Below are positions 1 to 8,883 of a stretch of DNA of 64,000 nt, piece after piece. Origin of the DNA: JBMOGA01 sp049318625 (GTDB lineage Bacteria > Pseudomonadota > Alphaproteobacteria > Rhizobiales > Hyphomicrobiaceae). Every line of letters begins with the position of its first letter. Positions within the stretch are counted from its first letter, which is position 1. The DNA is taken from the NCBI GenBank assembly GCA_049318625.1, contig JBMOGA010000003.1, positions 1 to 64,000 of the forward strand. The letters are read 5' to 3'. Under the pieces are notes generated by a model that saw only the letters and a program-made list of their open reading frames with translations, did not search any database and was not told where the DNA came from. A program made the translations under genes and the position numbers.

Positions 1-43
1 GCGGAACTCCGCCGCCTGCGTTTCCCTTCCTTCATTTCCAACT

Positions 44-55
44 TGTCAAAGAGCG
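44..55 (-). promoter_or_regulatory. boxA antitermination element in rRNA leader
   Basis: The minus strand reads CGCTCTTTGACA, one substitution from the core boxA consensus GCTCTTTAACA that binds NusB-S10 for rRNA antitermination. The surrounding leader (CGCTCTTTGACAAGTTG) resembles the stretch found just before 16S rRNA in many alphaproteobacteria. Together with the promoter at 205-233 it marks the left edge as the leader of an rRNA operon. The remaining bases 56-204 hold no gene. Confidence 0.75.
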
Positions 56-204
56 AATTCTTTCCCCTCGGTGAACTCGGCTTTCTTGCGAAAGCCGCAC
101 CGACCGAAGCAAAACCATCCGGGGGTGGAGCCCGGCTGGTCATCGCCGTTTTGGGGAGCGCCATGGACCAGCGTTTCGCCAGTCACCGGCAGCGGTGAGG
201 CGCT

Positions 205-233
205 CTAATAGGCCCCCTCCGCCCCCCTGTCAA
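205..233 (-). promoter_or_regulatory. rRNA operon promoter (sigma-70 type)
   Basis: On the minus strand a perfect -35 box TTGACA (plus-strand 228-233) is followed after exactly 17 bases by TATTAG (205-210). It lies between the end of mtnP and a boxA-like leader, and reads towards the left edge. Such a strong, well-spaced promoter ahead of boxA is typical of a ribosomal RNA operon. The 16S gene itself would lie beyond position 1 and is not visible. Confidence 0.8.
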
Positions 234-267
234 CGGCCATTTTTCACTTTTCTGTCGCACTGCAATA

Positions 268-1143
268 TCAACCGCGGAGAACGCGGCCGGCCACGGCATC
301 GAGCTTGGCCACCAGCGCGCCGTCGCGCTGGTCCGGTGGCGTGATGATGGCGTGCTCGAGAGCCCGATCGGAGCCCACGGGACAGGCCGGATGCGTACGC
401 GGGAACGAGCGCGCCAGTGCAGCCACCAGGCGCTGTGCCGTCGCCACGTTGCTCTTCAGCACCCGGATCACGGAGGCCACGTCGACGGCCGCGTGCTCCG
501 CGTGCCAGCAATCGTAATCGGTCACCATCGCAACCGTGGCATACGGAATTTCAGCTTCCCGCGCGAGCTTGGCCTCCGGCATGTTGGTCATGCCGATGAC
601 GCTGCAGCCCCACTGGCGATAGAGGTTGGATTCGGCCCGCGTCGAGAACTGCGGCCCCTCCATCACCAGATAGGTGCCGCCGCGCACCATCGCGATTCCC
701 GCCGCCTCGGCCGCCTTGGCCACTTCGTCCGCCAGCGCCGGGCTGATCGGATCGGCCATCGACACGTGCGCCACGCAGCCCGGCCCGAAGAAGCTCTTCT
801 CGCGGGCGAACGTGCGGTCGATGAACTGGTCGACCAGAACGAAATCGCCGGGGTGCAGTTCCTCCTTGAGCGAACCGCACGCCGAGATCGAAACGAGGTC
901 GGTCACCCCGGCCCGCTTCAGCGCATCGATGTTGGCGCGGAAATTGATTGCGGACGGCGGCACGCGGTGCCCGCGCCCGTGTCGCGGCAGGAACACCAGA
1001 GGCAGGCCGTCCATCTCCGCGAACAGCAGCTCGTCGGAGGGCGCGCCCCAAGGGCTGTCGACCCTGCGCCAGCTCGCACGCGCGAGCCCCGGCAGCTCGT
1101 AGAGCCCGCTGCCACCGACGATCCCGAGTACCGTGTCCGTCAT
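268..1143 (-). CDS. mtnP: S-methyl-5'-thioadenosine phosphorylase
   Basis: This 291-aa protein phosphorolyses methylthioadenosine to adenine and methylthioribose-1-phosphate in methionine salvage. Visible family signatures are the phosphate loop GGSG at residues 10-13, RHGRGH at 54-59, MEGPQFSTRAE at 161-171, MTNMPEAKLA at 185-194 and TDYDCW at 208-213. The Asp in this last motif favours 6-aminopurine substrates over the inosine/guanosine preference of ordinary purine nucleoside phosphorylases. It lies downstream of petABC on the same strand but a strong terminator separates them, so it is probably transcribed alone. No other methionine-salvage gene is adjacent. Confidence 0.93.
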   Translation of the reverse strand: MTDTVLGIVGGSGLYELPGLARASWRRVDSPWGAPSDELLFAEMDGLPLVFLPRHGRGHRVPPSAINFRANIDALKRAGVTDLVSISACGSLKEELHPGDFVLVDQFIDRTFAREKSFFGPGCVAHVSMADPISPALADEVAKAAEAAGIAMVRGGTYLVMEGPQFSTRAESNLYRQWGCSVIGMTNMPEAKLAREAEIPYATVAMVTDYDCWHAEHAAVDVASVIRVLKSNVATAQRLVAALARSFPRTHPACPVGSDRALEHAIITPPDQRDGALVAKLDAVAGRVLRG

Positions 1144-1275
1144 CTACGCCCCCTCAGTTCTCGCTCCGGGGTGCAAACCGCGCTGTCGCGGGCAGGCGCC
1201 GCGCCCCCCCGCTCGACCGATCGCACCGCCCGTCCAGACGGCACGATAGCGTGGCGGGAGGCCCCACACACAACG

Positions 1276-1298
1276 AAAAAGGGCGCCCGAGGGCGCCC
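1276..1298 (-). terminator. Rho-independent terminator of the petABC operon
   Basis: On the minus strand GGGCGCCC-TC-GGGCGCCC is followed directly by TTTTT (plus-strand A-run 1276-1280). The two 8-base arms match perfectly. It sits 50 nt after the cytochrome c1 stop codon and before mtnP, so it should end the petABC transcript. Each arm is itself a palindrome, so alternative pairings are possible. The rest of the 1144-1348 gap shows nothing recognisable. Confidence 0.85.
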
Positions 1299-1348
1299 AT
1301 CTCCGATCGACATGCGCCCGCCGCAGCGGCCGCGGCGCGGCCCGCCGG

Positions 1349-2221
1349 TCAGTGCACCGACGCCCACACGCGCTTCTTGGCGATGAACAGCAGCAGCGAT
1401 GTGACGAGCAGGTAGATCATCACCGCCCAGCCCATCTTCTTGCGCTGTTCCAGCGTCGGATCGGCGGCCCACATCAGGAACGCCGTCACGTCGCGCGAAT
1501 ACTGGTCGACGGTCTCGGGCGCGCTCGGCCGGCCATCCGGCCCCTTGGTGTAGCTGACCTGCCCGTCGCCGCCGGCGAACGGGTTGGCCATCGCGATCTG
1601 GTTGCCAGGGAAGGCCTTGTTGTAATTCATGCCGTCGGCCATCGGGAAGCCGGCCGGCGCGTCGGCGTAGCTTGTCAGCACCGCATGGATGTAGTCGGCG
1701 CCGCCTTCCTGGTAGCCCACCGCGATGTCGCGCGGCATGTCCCAGAACAACTGCTTGTACCAGGGCGAGGTGTTCTCGAGGCCGCGCGCCTTGGCCATCA
1801 CCGAGAGATCCGGCGGGTAAGCCCCGTTGTGGACCGACCGTGCTTCCTTCTCGTTCTGGTAGGGCGATGGGAAGCGATCCGAAGCCTTCGCAGGCCGCTC
1901 GAACATCTTGCCGTCGTCGTTCGGGCCATCCGTGACCTTGAACGTGGCGGCCAGCGCCTTCACGCCCTCTTCGGGGAAGCTCGGTCCGCCCGGCTCGTAA
2001 AGGTTGCGGAAGGCGATCCGGCGCATGCCGTGGCAGGTCGAGCAGACCTCCTTGTACACCTGGTAGCCACGCTGCAACTGCGCCTTGTCGAACGTCCCGG
2101 TGATGCCCGAGAAGCTCCATTTCTGCCGGTCGATATGGACTTCCGCCCCACCGGCGGCCAACGCGCCGGCCGGAGCAGCCACGGCTCCGGCAACCAGCAA
2201 CATGCGGACGATCTTCAGCAT
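1349..2221 (-). CDS. petC: Cytochrome c1 of the bc1 complex
   Basis: Haem c subunit of ubiquinol-cytochrome c reductase, passing electrons from the Rieske centre to cytochrome c in the periplasm. The 290-aa protein has a signal peptide (residues 1-23), one haem site CSTCH (C60, C63, H64), a probable axial Met at 211 in the QIAMANP segment, and a C-terminal membrane anchor at about 264-280 followed by basic residues. I chose the ATG at 2221 because it begins directly at the signal peptide; the open frame runs further upstream into petB without a leader-like sequence. It follows petB by 31 nt as third gene of petABC. It is separate from cytochrome b, unlike the fused fbcH of some rhizobia. Confidence 0.95.
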   Translation of the reverse strand: MLKIVRMLLVAGAVAAPAGALAAGGAEVHIDRQKWSFSGITGTFDKAQLQRGYQVYKEVCSTCHGMRRIAFRNLYEPGGPSFPEEGVKALAATFKVTDGPNDDGKMFERPAKASDRFPSPYQNEKEARSVHNGAYPPDLSVMAKARGLENTSPWYKQLFWDMPRDIAVGYQEGGADYIHAVLTSYADAPAGFPMADGMNYNKAFPGNQIAMANPFAGGDGQVSYTKGPDGRPSAPETVDQYSRDVTAFLMWAADPTLEQRKKMGWAVMIYLLVTSLLLFIAKKRVWASVH

Positions 2222-2252
2222 GATGATGCGATTCCCCTGTTCGTCCGACCGA

Positions 2253-3527
2253 TCAGCGCCTCTCGGGGGCAGCGGCCGCAGCCGCCGTCGACCCCATCCC
2301 ACCACCCTTGCCGAGCACCGCCTCCGAGATCGAGCGCGGCATCGACGAGGGCGTCTCGATGATGCCGACGATCGGCATCACCAGGAGGAAGTGGGCGAAG
2401 TAGTAGAAAGTGAAGATGCGCGCCCACATCACGTAGATGCCCTCGGCCGGCTTGGCGCCGAGATAGCCGAGCGCGAGGCAGGTGATGAGGAACAGCCAGA
2501 AGAACCAGCGGTAGATCGGCCGGTACTTCGTCGAGCGCACGCGCGACGTGTCGAGCCAGGGCGCGAACGCCAGGATCGCCACCGCCGCGATCATCAGCAC
2601 GACACCGCCGAGCTTGTCCGGCACCGCGCGCAGGATCGCGTAGAACGGCAGGAAGTACCACTCCGGCACGATATGCGGCGGGGTGACCAGCGGGTTCGCT
2701 TCGACGTAGTTGTCGGCGTGGCCGAGGTAGTCGGGAGCGAAGAACACGAACCACGCGAACACCATGGTGAAGACCGCCATCGCGAACACGTCCTTCATGA
2801 CCGCGAAGGGGCTCATCGGCACCGTGTCGGACTTCGTCTTGACGTCGAGACCGGTCGGGTTGTTCTGGCCGCTCACGTGCAGCGCCCAGATGTGAAGGAC
2901 GACCAGACCCGTGATCACGAACGGCAGCAGGTAGTGCAGGCTGAAGAAGCGGTTGAGCGTGACGCCCGTCACCGAATAGCCGCCCCACAACCAGACCACG
3001 ACTGTCTCTCCGACCACCGGAATGGCCGAGAAGAAGTTGGTGATCACCGTCGCGCCCCAGAAGCTCATCTGGCCCCACGGCAGCGTGTAGCCGAGGAAAG
3101 CGGTCGCCATCATCACGAGATAGATGAGCACGCCGAGGATCCACAGCACCTCACGCGGCGCCTTGTAGGAGCCGTAGTAGAGGCCGCGGAAAATATGGAT
3201 GTAGCAGGCCAGGAAGAACATCGACGCGCCGACCGCGTGGATCGAGCGGATCAGCCAGCCGTAGTTCACGTCGCGGCGGATGCGCTCGACGGAATCGAAG
3301 GCCTCCGTGGCACTCGGCACGTACTGCATGGCGAGCACGATACCCGTCAGCAACTGGACGGCGAGGCAGAACGTGAGAATGCCGCCGAACGTCCAGAGAT
3401 AGTTGAGATTGCGCGGCGTCGGGAAGTCGACGAACTGCCCGTGCATCAACCGCATGACCGGCAGGCGCTGGTCCATCCATTTCGCAAAGGACGACTGCGG
3501 CTTGTAGGTATCCTCGTGTCCGCTCAT
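2253..3527 (-). CDS. petB: Cytochrome b of the bc1 complex
   Basis: Integral membrane diheme subunit of complex III (424 aa), holding the Qo and Qi quinone sites. Two histidine pairs are visible in helices B and D (SIHAVGASMFFLACYIHIFR and the LHYLLPF/VVLHIWALHVSG region), and the Qo loop carries the diagnostic PEWY motif. Length and eight or more hydrophobic helices fit the full-length mitochondrial-type cytochrome b. It is the middle gene of petABC, 22 nt after the Rieske gene. The C-terminal tail is Ala-rich and poorly conserved. Confidence 0.97.
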   Translation of the reverse strand: MSGHEDTYKPQSSFAKWMDQRLPVMRLMHGQFVDFPTPRNLNYLWTFGGILTFCLAVQLLTGIVLAMQYVPSATEAFDSVERIRRDVNYGWLIRSIHAVGASMFFLACYIHIFRGLYYGSYKAPREVLWILGVLIYLVMMATAFLGYTLPWGQMSFWGATVITNFFSAIPVVGETVVVWLWGGYSVTGVTLNRFFSLHYLLPFVITGLVVLHIWALHVSGQNNPTGLDVKTKSDTVPMSPFAVMKDVFAMAVFTMVFAWFVFFAPDYLGHADNYVEANPLVTPPHIVPEWYFLPFYAILRAVPDKLGGVVLMIAAVAILAFAPWLDTSRVRSTKYRPIYRWFFWLFLITCLALGYLGAKPAEGIYVMWARIFTFYYFAHFLLVMPIVGIIETPSSMPRSISEAVLGKGGGMGSTAAAAAAPERR

Positions 3528-3549
3528 GGAACGGTCCCTCTGCTTGACT

Positions 3550-4089
3550 TCAGCCGATCCGGATCTTGGTCTTGCTGGCGAACTCGTAAGGCGGCACCGG
3601 CAGATTGCGCGGCGCCGGCCCCTTCCGGATACGACCCGACGTGTCGTAGTGCGAGCCGTGGCACGGGCAGAACCATCCGCCGTATTCGCCCTTGTTGTCG
3701 GCGATGCTCTGCCCCTTCGGAATGCAGCCGAGGTGGGTGCAGACGCCGACCAGCACCAGCCAGTTCGCCTGATCCTTTTTCACGCGGGCCGAATCGGCCT
3801 CGGGATCGGGGAGATCGGCGGTTTTGACGGCAGCCGCGGCTTCGATTTCCTTCGCCGTGCGATTGCGGATGAAGACCGGCTTGCCGCGCCACATGATGGT
3901 GATCGCCTGCCCCGGCTGGACCGGTCCGAGCTCGACCTCCACCGACGCCAGCGCGAGCGCGCCCTTGTCGGGGTTCATCTGGGCGATGAATGGCCACAAC
4001 GAAGCGGCGCCGCCCACGGCCAGGAATGCCGGGCCCGCGAGTGTCAGAAAATCGCGGCGCGTAGGTTCGTCGCTCTTCGTCGTCGCCAC
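3550..4089 (-). CDS. petA: Rieske iron-sulphur subunit of the bc1 complex
   Basis: This 179-aa subunit carries the [2Fe-2S] cluster that takes electrons from ubiquinol. Cluster motifs are CTHLGC (C117, H119, C122) and CPCHGSH (C141, C143, H144). The N-terminus has a Tat-type RRDFL motif at 11-15 and one membrane helix, as usual for Rieske proteins. The start is taken as GTG at 4089, preceded by a GGGAGG ribosome site; the ORF extends 71 codons upstream, but that part has no family character. First gene of petABC and divergent from trmL. Confidence 0.95.
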   Translation of the reverse strand: MATTKSDEPTRRDFLTLAGPAFLAVGGAASLWPFIAQMNPDKGALALASVEVELGPVQPGQAITIMWRGKPVFIRNRTAKEIEAAAAVKTADLPDPEADSARVKKDQANWLVLVGVCTHLGCIPKGQSIADNKGEYGGWFCPCHGSHYDTSGRIRKGPAPRNLPVPPYEFASKTKIRIG

Positions 4090-4331
4090 GGAGACCTCCC
4101 TTTCATGATCCAGCCGGGTTACGGCCCTCGGCACGACGGACGCTGCCTCAGGGTCGTGGCCGGCCGGGTCGTCTTGCCCCATGCAGTCCTGCGGGAACCG
4201 ACATATGTCGTCCACCTCATCGCGTATATGATGAGGGGTCCGCACGAACGAACTGGGCGATTTGCCACGGGACCTTTTGGCATCCTTTGCCGGGAGCCTC
4301 AAGGCTGCAAAAGGATGAGTGGGGAGGCAAT

Positions 4332-4838
4332 TTGGCGCAGAGTCTTGCAGACCGGCAATCGCAGCACCAAAGCGTCCGGCTGGCGCTTTATCAGCCGGAC
4401 ATTCCGCAGAACACCGGAACGATTCTGCGGCTCGCCGCCTGTCTCGGCCTCGCCGTCGACGTCATCGGCCCGACCGGTTTCGACATGACCGATCGCAGCC
4501 TGCGGCGGGCCGGACTCGACTACCTCGCGCACGTCGCGATCACCCGCCATGCCGACTGGGAGAGCTTCGCGGCGCACCCCGAAACCCGCGCGCGGCGCCT
4601 CGTGCTGCTCACCGCCCAGGCCGACCAGCCCTTCACCGATCACACATTCTCGCCCCGCGACACGCTCCTCCTCGGCCGCGAAAGCGCCGGCGTTCCCGCC
4701 GCGGTGCACGCGGCCGTGGCGGCCCGCATCCGCATACCGATGCAGCCCGGCCTGAGATCGCTCAACATAGCGGTCGCCGCCGCCCTGGTGGTCGGGGAGG
4801 CGTTGCGCCAAACGGGCGGATACGCCGGCCTGCGATGA
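4332..4838 (+). CDS. trmL: tRNA (cytidine(34)-2'-O)-methyltransferase
   Basis: SPOUT-family enzyme that 2'-O-methylates the wobble base of certain leucine tRNAs. The N-terminal LALYQPDIPQNTGTILRLAA, the central LLLGRESAGVP and the C-terminal MQPGLRSLNIAVAAALV are the knot motifs that bind S-adenosylmethionine. No in-frame ATG exists near the conserved start. TTG at 4332 sits 4 nt after GGGGAGG and gives 168 aa, close to the usual 155-165; another TTG at 4287 is possible. Divergent from petA, an arrangement common in Rhizobiales. Confidence 0.9.
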   Translation: MAQSLADRQSQHQSVRLALYQPDIPQNTGTILRLAACLGLAVDVIGPTGFDMTDRSLRRAGLDYLAHVAITRHADWESFAAHPETRARRLVLLTAQADQPFTDHTFSPRDTLLLGRESAGVPAAVHAAVAARIRIPMQPGLRSLNIAVAAALVVGEALRQTGGYAGLR

Positions 4839-4909
4839 CCGACGGTCTGGCGGGAACGTGGCCGGCACGCGGACCCAATCGATGACAGGCCCGGTCGCGA
4901 CGGCACGCG

Positions 4910-6751
4910 CTATTCGGCCGCTTCCCGCGCAACGAAACCGCCGGACTGCCGGTTCCACAACTCGGCATAGAGTCCGCCGCGCCGCAGCAGTTCGGCATGG
5001 GTCCCCTGTTCGGCGATCCGTCCGCCGTCCATGATCACGAGCCGGTCCATCATCGCGATGGTCGACAGGCGATGTGCGATCGCGATCACCGTCTTGCCCT
5101 CCATCAGGTTGTAGAGCTGCTCTTGGATCGCCCCCTCCACCGCGCTGTCGAGCGCGCTGGTCGCCTCGTCGAGGATCAGGATGGGCGCGTTCTTGAGCAG
5201 CACCCGTGCGATGGCGATCCGCTGGCGCTGCCCGCCGGACAGCTTGACGCCCCGCTCGCCGACGTGCGCGTCATAGCCTTTGCGGCCGGCCTGATCGCCG
5301 AGACCGATGATGAAGTCGTGGGCCTGCGCCCGCTTGGCGGCCGCGATGGCCGCCTCGGCCCCGGCCTCGGGCCGCCCGTACAGGATGTTGTCCAGCACCG
5401 ACCGGTGCAGCAGCGAGGTATCTTGGGTGACCAGCCCGATGGCCGCCCGCAGGCTGTCCTGGGTCACCTGCGCCACGTCCTGGCCGTCGACCAGAATGCG
5501 CCCGGCTTCGAGGTCGAAGAAGCGCAACAGCACGTTGACCAGGGTCGATTTGCCTGCCCCCGACCGCCCGACCAGCCCGACCTTCTCGCCGGGCGCAATG
5601 GTCAGCGACAGATCCTCGAGCACGCCGGACGGCTTGCCGTAGTGGAAGCGGACACGGTCGAACACGATCTCGCCTCGCGACACGGCGAGCGGCTTGGCAT
5701 CCGGCCGGTCGACCACCTCGTAGGGCCGCGCGATCGTCTCCATGCTCTCCTGAACGACGCCGATGTTCTCGAAGATTCCGGCCAGCGACCACATGAACCA
5801 TCCGGACATGTTCATGAGGCGGATGATCAGGCCGGTGACCACGGCGATCGCCCCGATCGAGACGGCTTCCAGGCTCCACAGCCACAGGGCTAGTCCGGTC
5901 GTGCCGACCAGCATTGCGCCATTGAGCGACCACAGCACGAGTTCCATCACCGTGTTGAGACGCAGCTGTGCCTGATAGCGCGTCAGATGCGCCTGCAGCG
6001 CATCGCGCGCATAGGCGTTTTCGCGCTCCGTATGCGCGAACAGCTTGACGGTGAGGATGTTGGTGTAGCTGTCGACGATCCGCCCCGTCATCGCCGACCG
6101 CGCCCCCGACATCTCCGCCGAGAGCTTCTCGATGCGCGGCACGAAGTACGTCAGCGCGGCCACATAGCCGGCGAGCCACAACACGAGCGGAATGGCCAGC
6201 CGCCAGTCCGCATCGAGGAACAGCACCAGCGCGCCGATCCAATGGATGAGGACCCACAGCACCACGTCCGCGGTGTTGACCGCCACGTCGCGGACGGCCG
6301 GCCCCGCATGAATGATCCGCGTCGCCACCCGTCCGGCGAAGTCGCTCTGAAAATAGCCGAGGCTCTGGCGCAGCACATAGGAGTGCGCCAGCCAGCGGAT
6401 GCGCGCGTTGACCGGGCCCTGGATGACCTGGTTCTTGGCGATGTCGGCGGCCAGCGAGACGAGCGGCCTGAGAAACAGCGCCACCGCGGCCATGCCGAGC
6501 AACATCTGCCCATGTTCCTCGAAGAACCGGGCCGGCGTTTCCGCCGCCTTCATGCGGTCGATGATGCCACCGATGAATGCGAACAGCGAAACTTCGATGA
6601 TCGCGGCGCAGAAGCCGATCGCAACCAGCACGGCGAACGCCGGCCAGACCGGCCGCAGATAGTACCAGAAGAACGCGCCGAGCCGGTCGGGCGGCTGGCG
6701 GCCGTCCGGCGTCACGAACGGGTCGATCTGGCGCTCGAACCAGCCAAGCAT
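4910..6751 (-). CDS. ABC exporter, fused membrane and ATPase domains
   Basis: A 613-aa half transporter of the MsbA/multidrug-exporter class that should work as a homodimer. The first ~330 residues hold six hydrophobic helices; the nucleotide-binding domain follows with Walker A GRSGAGKST at 395-403, signature LSGGQ at 504-508, Walker B ILILDEATSALD from 524 and the H-loop His at about 560. All catalytic residues are present. The ATG at 6751 was preferred over the upstream in-frame start because the preceding 27 residues are Arg/Pro-rich and look non-coding. Substrate cannot be told from sequence or neighbours. Confidence 0.9.
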   Translation of the reverse strand: MLGWFERQIDPFVTPDGRQPPDRLGAFFWYYLRPVWPAFAVLVAIGFCAAIIEVSLFAFIGGIIDRMKAAETPARFFEEHGQMLLGMAAVALFLRPLVSLAADIAKNQVIQGPVNARIRWLAHSYVLRQSLGYFQSDFAGRVATRIIHAGPAVRDVAVNTADVVLWVLIHWIGALVLFLDADWRLAIPLVLWLAGYVAALTYFVPRIEKLSAEMSGARSAMTGRIVDSYTNILTVKLFAHTERENAYARDALQAHLTRYQAQLRLNTVMELVLWSLNGAMLVGTTGLALWLWSLEAVSIGAIAVVTGLIIRLMNMSGWFMWSLAGIFENIGVVQESMETIARPYEVVDRPDAKPLAVSRGEIVFDRVRFHYGKPSGVLEDLSLTIAPGEKVGLVGRSGAGKSTLVNVLLRFFDLEAGRILVDGQDVAQVTQDSLRAAIGLVTQDTSLLHRSVLDNILYGRPEAGAEAAIAAAKRAQAHDFIIGLGDQAGRKGYDAHVGERGVKLSGGQRQRIAIARVLLKNAPILILDEATSALDSAVEGAIQEQLYNLMEGKTVIAIAHRLSTIAMMDRLVIMDGGRIAEQGTHAELLRRGGLYAELWNRQSGGFVAREAAE

Positions 6752-6891
6752 GGAAGCCTCGGGTTGCGCGGCCCGGCGCGACGGAAGGGCGGGGCCGATG
6801 GGGGCGGTCGCACAACCGCGCGCGTGCGGCAAGAGGCGACCTCGAACCGGTTAACGCGCGACGGCGGCAACTCGATGACCCGGCCCGGCCC

Positions 6892-7812
6892 TCACGAGAC
6901 GATGCGAAACATCACCACGCCGGCGACGGTCGCTGCAATTCCCCAGTATTCCAGCGGCTTGATCGATTCCCGGAAGTACAGAGCCGAGATCAGCAGCGTG
7001 AACACGACCTCGATCTGGCCGACCGCGCGCACGTAGGACGCATTCTGCATGGCGAAGGCGGTGAACCAGCCGATCGACCCGAAGGCGCTGGTGGTGCCGA
7101 TGAACGTGATGATGCCGAGGTTCGGCCGGATCGACTGGAACGCCTGCGGCTCCTTGAGCCACAGCCAGACGCCCACACCGACGGTCTGCATCGCGACCGC
7201 CAGCGCAACGGTCCAGGCGCCGCGCCACATGGAGGATCCGGGCCCTGCCAACAGCGTCGCCTCGCGCAGGAACAGGTACGACAGCGTGAACAGGAACGCG
7301 CAACCCAGCGCCACGACGGTCGGCCGGTCGGTCAGCGCGGCGCCGACGCTCTGCCAGCTCTTGAACCCGCCGAGCCCCGATTTTCCGAGCGACATCAGGA
7401 TGACGCCGGCGAGCACGACGAGCAGCGCCACGAACCCGAGCAGCGACAGCCGTTCCGAGAACAGCAGCGAGCCGAGCACGGCCGTCATCACGATGTCGAC
7501 CTTGGTGAGCATCGTGCCGACGGCAAAATTCTTGAGCTTGAACATGTAGATCAGCAGCATCGTCGCCAGCACCTGGGCCAGCGCGCCGAGGAACGTGGCC
7601 CCGAGGTACGCCGTCGACAACGACGGCAGGCCGCTGCGCTCGACCACCAGCACGGCGGCCAGATAGACGACCATGATGGGCAGGCCGAACAGCGAACGCA
7701 CATACGTCGTCGCGAGGTTCGACATCCGCTGATTGAGTGTCTTCTGGGCGGCTGTGCGTACGGCTTGCATCAGCGCTGCGAAGACGCTGATGGCGATCCA
7801 GGTGTGATCCAT
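6892..7812 (-). CDS. EamA/DMT-superfamily transporter
   Basis: A 306-aa polytopic membrane protein with about ten hydrophobic helices arranged as two EamA repeats, the pattern of drug/metabolite transporters that often export amino acids or small metabolites. The start is placed at the ATG that precedes DHTWIAISVFAALMQAVR, since the 40 upstream residues are not membrane-like. It lies between an ABC exporter (same strand) and a divergent dehydrogenase, and no operon partner suggests a substrate. Confidence 0.85.
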   Translation of the reverse strand: MDHTWIAISVFAALMQAVRTAAQKTLNQRMSNLATTYVRSLFGLPIMVVYLAAVLVVERSGLPSLSTAYLGATFLGALAQVLATMLLIYMFKLKNFAVGTMLTKVDIVMTAVLGSLLFSERLSLLGFVALLVVLAGVILMSLGKSGLGGFKSWQSVGAALTDRPTVVALGCAFLFTLSYLFLREATLLAGPGSSMWRGAWTVALAVAMQTVGVGVWLWLKEPQAFQSIRPNLGIITFIGTTSAFGSIGWFTAFAMQNASYVRAVGQIEVVFTLLISALYFRESIKPLEYWGIAATVAGVVMFRIVS

Positions 7813-7959
7813 GCGAGCGTGTCGTCCCTCGGCCGGCGCTCGTGCAAGCGGGGCCGGCATGCTTGCTTGGCGCCAGCATGCACATGGCCGGACACGGCAC
7901 GCCAGTGTGATTTCGTCGGGGACGCCCGGCATTCGATGAACAGCTCACGAGGATAAGCG

Positions 7960-8850
7960 ATGCGCAAAGGTCCGGTCGGCTTCGTTGGAATTGGCAACAT
8001 GGGCGGCCCCATGGTCCGCCGCCTTCTGGCCAATGACTATGCGGTGCGCCTGTACGACGTCCGTCCCGAAGTGACGGCCACGCTGGCCGCCGAGCCGGGC
8101 GTCGAGGTTGCGAAGACCCTGGTGGAGCTGGGCGCCGGGCTCGAGATCGTCATCACCATGCTGCCGGACAGCAAGATCGTCCGTGCCGCCACCTTCGGTC
8201 AGGGGCGAACGAAGGGATTCGCCGACCAGATGAAGAAGGGCGGCCTCGTCGTCGACATGAGCTCCAGCTTCCCGCTCGACACCCGCTCGCTCGCCGAGGA
8301 ACTGGCGCCGCTCGGCCTTGCCGTCGTCGATGCACCCGTCTCGGGCGGCGTCGGCAAGGCGGTCACCGGCACGCTCGCCATCATGACCGGCGGCGCCGAT
8401 GCCGATGTCGACCGCGTCGCGCCGGTGCTGTCGGCCATGGGCCAGATCCACCGCACCGGCGCGCTCGGCTCCGGCCATGCCCTGAAGGCCCTCAACAATT
8501 ACGTCTCCGCGGCTGGCCTCATCGCCACCTGCGAGGCCCTGGCCATCGGTCAGCGCTTCGGCCTCGACCCGCACGTCATGACGGGCGTGCTCAACGCCTC
8601 GACCGGCAAGAACAACACGACCGAGAACAAGGTCGAGCGGTTCATGCTGAATGGAAAGTTCGATTCGGGCTTCGCCCTCGCTCTGATGGAAAAGGACGTC
8701 GGCATGGCCGCCCGCCTCGCCGAGCGCATCGGCACCGCCGCTCCCGAACTCAGCGTGGTGCACGAGCAATTGGCGGACGCGCTCGCCGAACTCGGCCGCG
8801 AGGCCGACCACACGGCGGTCTACCGGTTCGTCATGGAGCGCAAGGACTGA
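7960..8850 (+). CDS. NAD(P)-dependent beta-hydroxyacid dehydrogenase (3-hydroxyisobutyrate dehydrogenase family)
   Basis: A 296-aa oxidoreductase of the HIBADH/tartronate semialdehyde reductase family. The Rossmann motif GFVGIGNMG begins at residue 7, the substrate loop DAPVSGGVGKA is intact and the catalytic Lys lies in GSGHALKALNN. These features support oxidation of a short beta-hydroxyacid, but the exact substrate (3-hydroxyisobutyrate, glycerate or succinic semialdehyde type) cannot be decided. It converges on a serine/threonine dehydratase at 8884-9828. Confidence 0.85.
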   Translation: MRKGPVGFVGIGNMGGPMVRRLLANDYAVRLYDVRPEVTATLAAEPGVEVAKTLVELGAGLEIVITMLPDSKIVRAATFGQGRTKGFADQMKKGGLVVDMSSSFPLDTRSLAEELAPLGLAVVDAPVSGGVGKAVTGTLAIMTGGADADVDRVAPVLSAMGQIHRTGALGSGHALKALNNYVSAAGLIATCEALAIGQRFGLDPHVMTGVLNASTGKNNTTENKVERFMLNGKFDSGFALALMEKDVGMAARLAERIGTAAPELSVVHEQLADALAELGREADHTAVYRFVMERKD

Positions 8851-8883
8851 GCCGGCGAACCACAGCCGACGACCACGGCCAAG

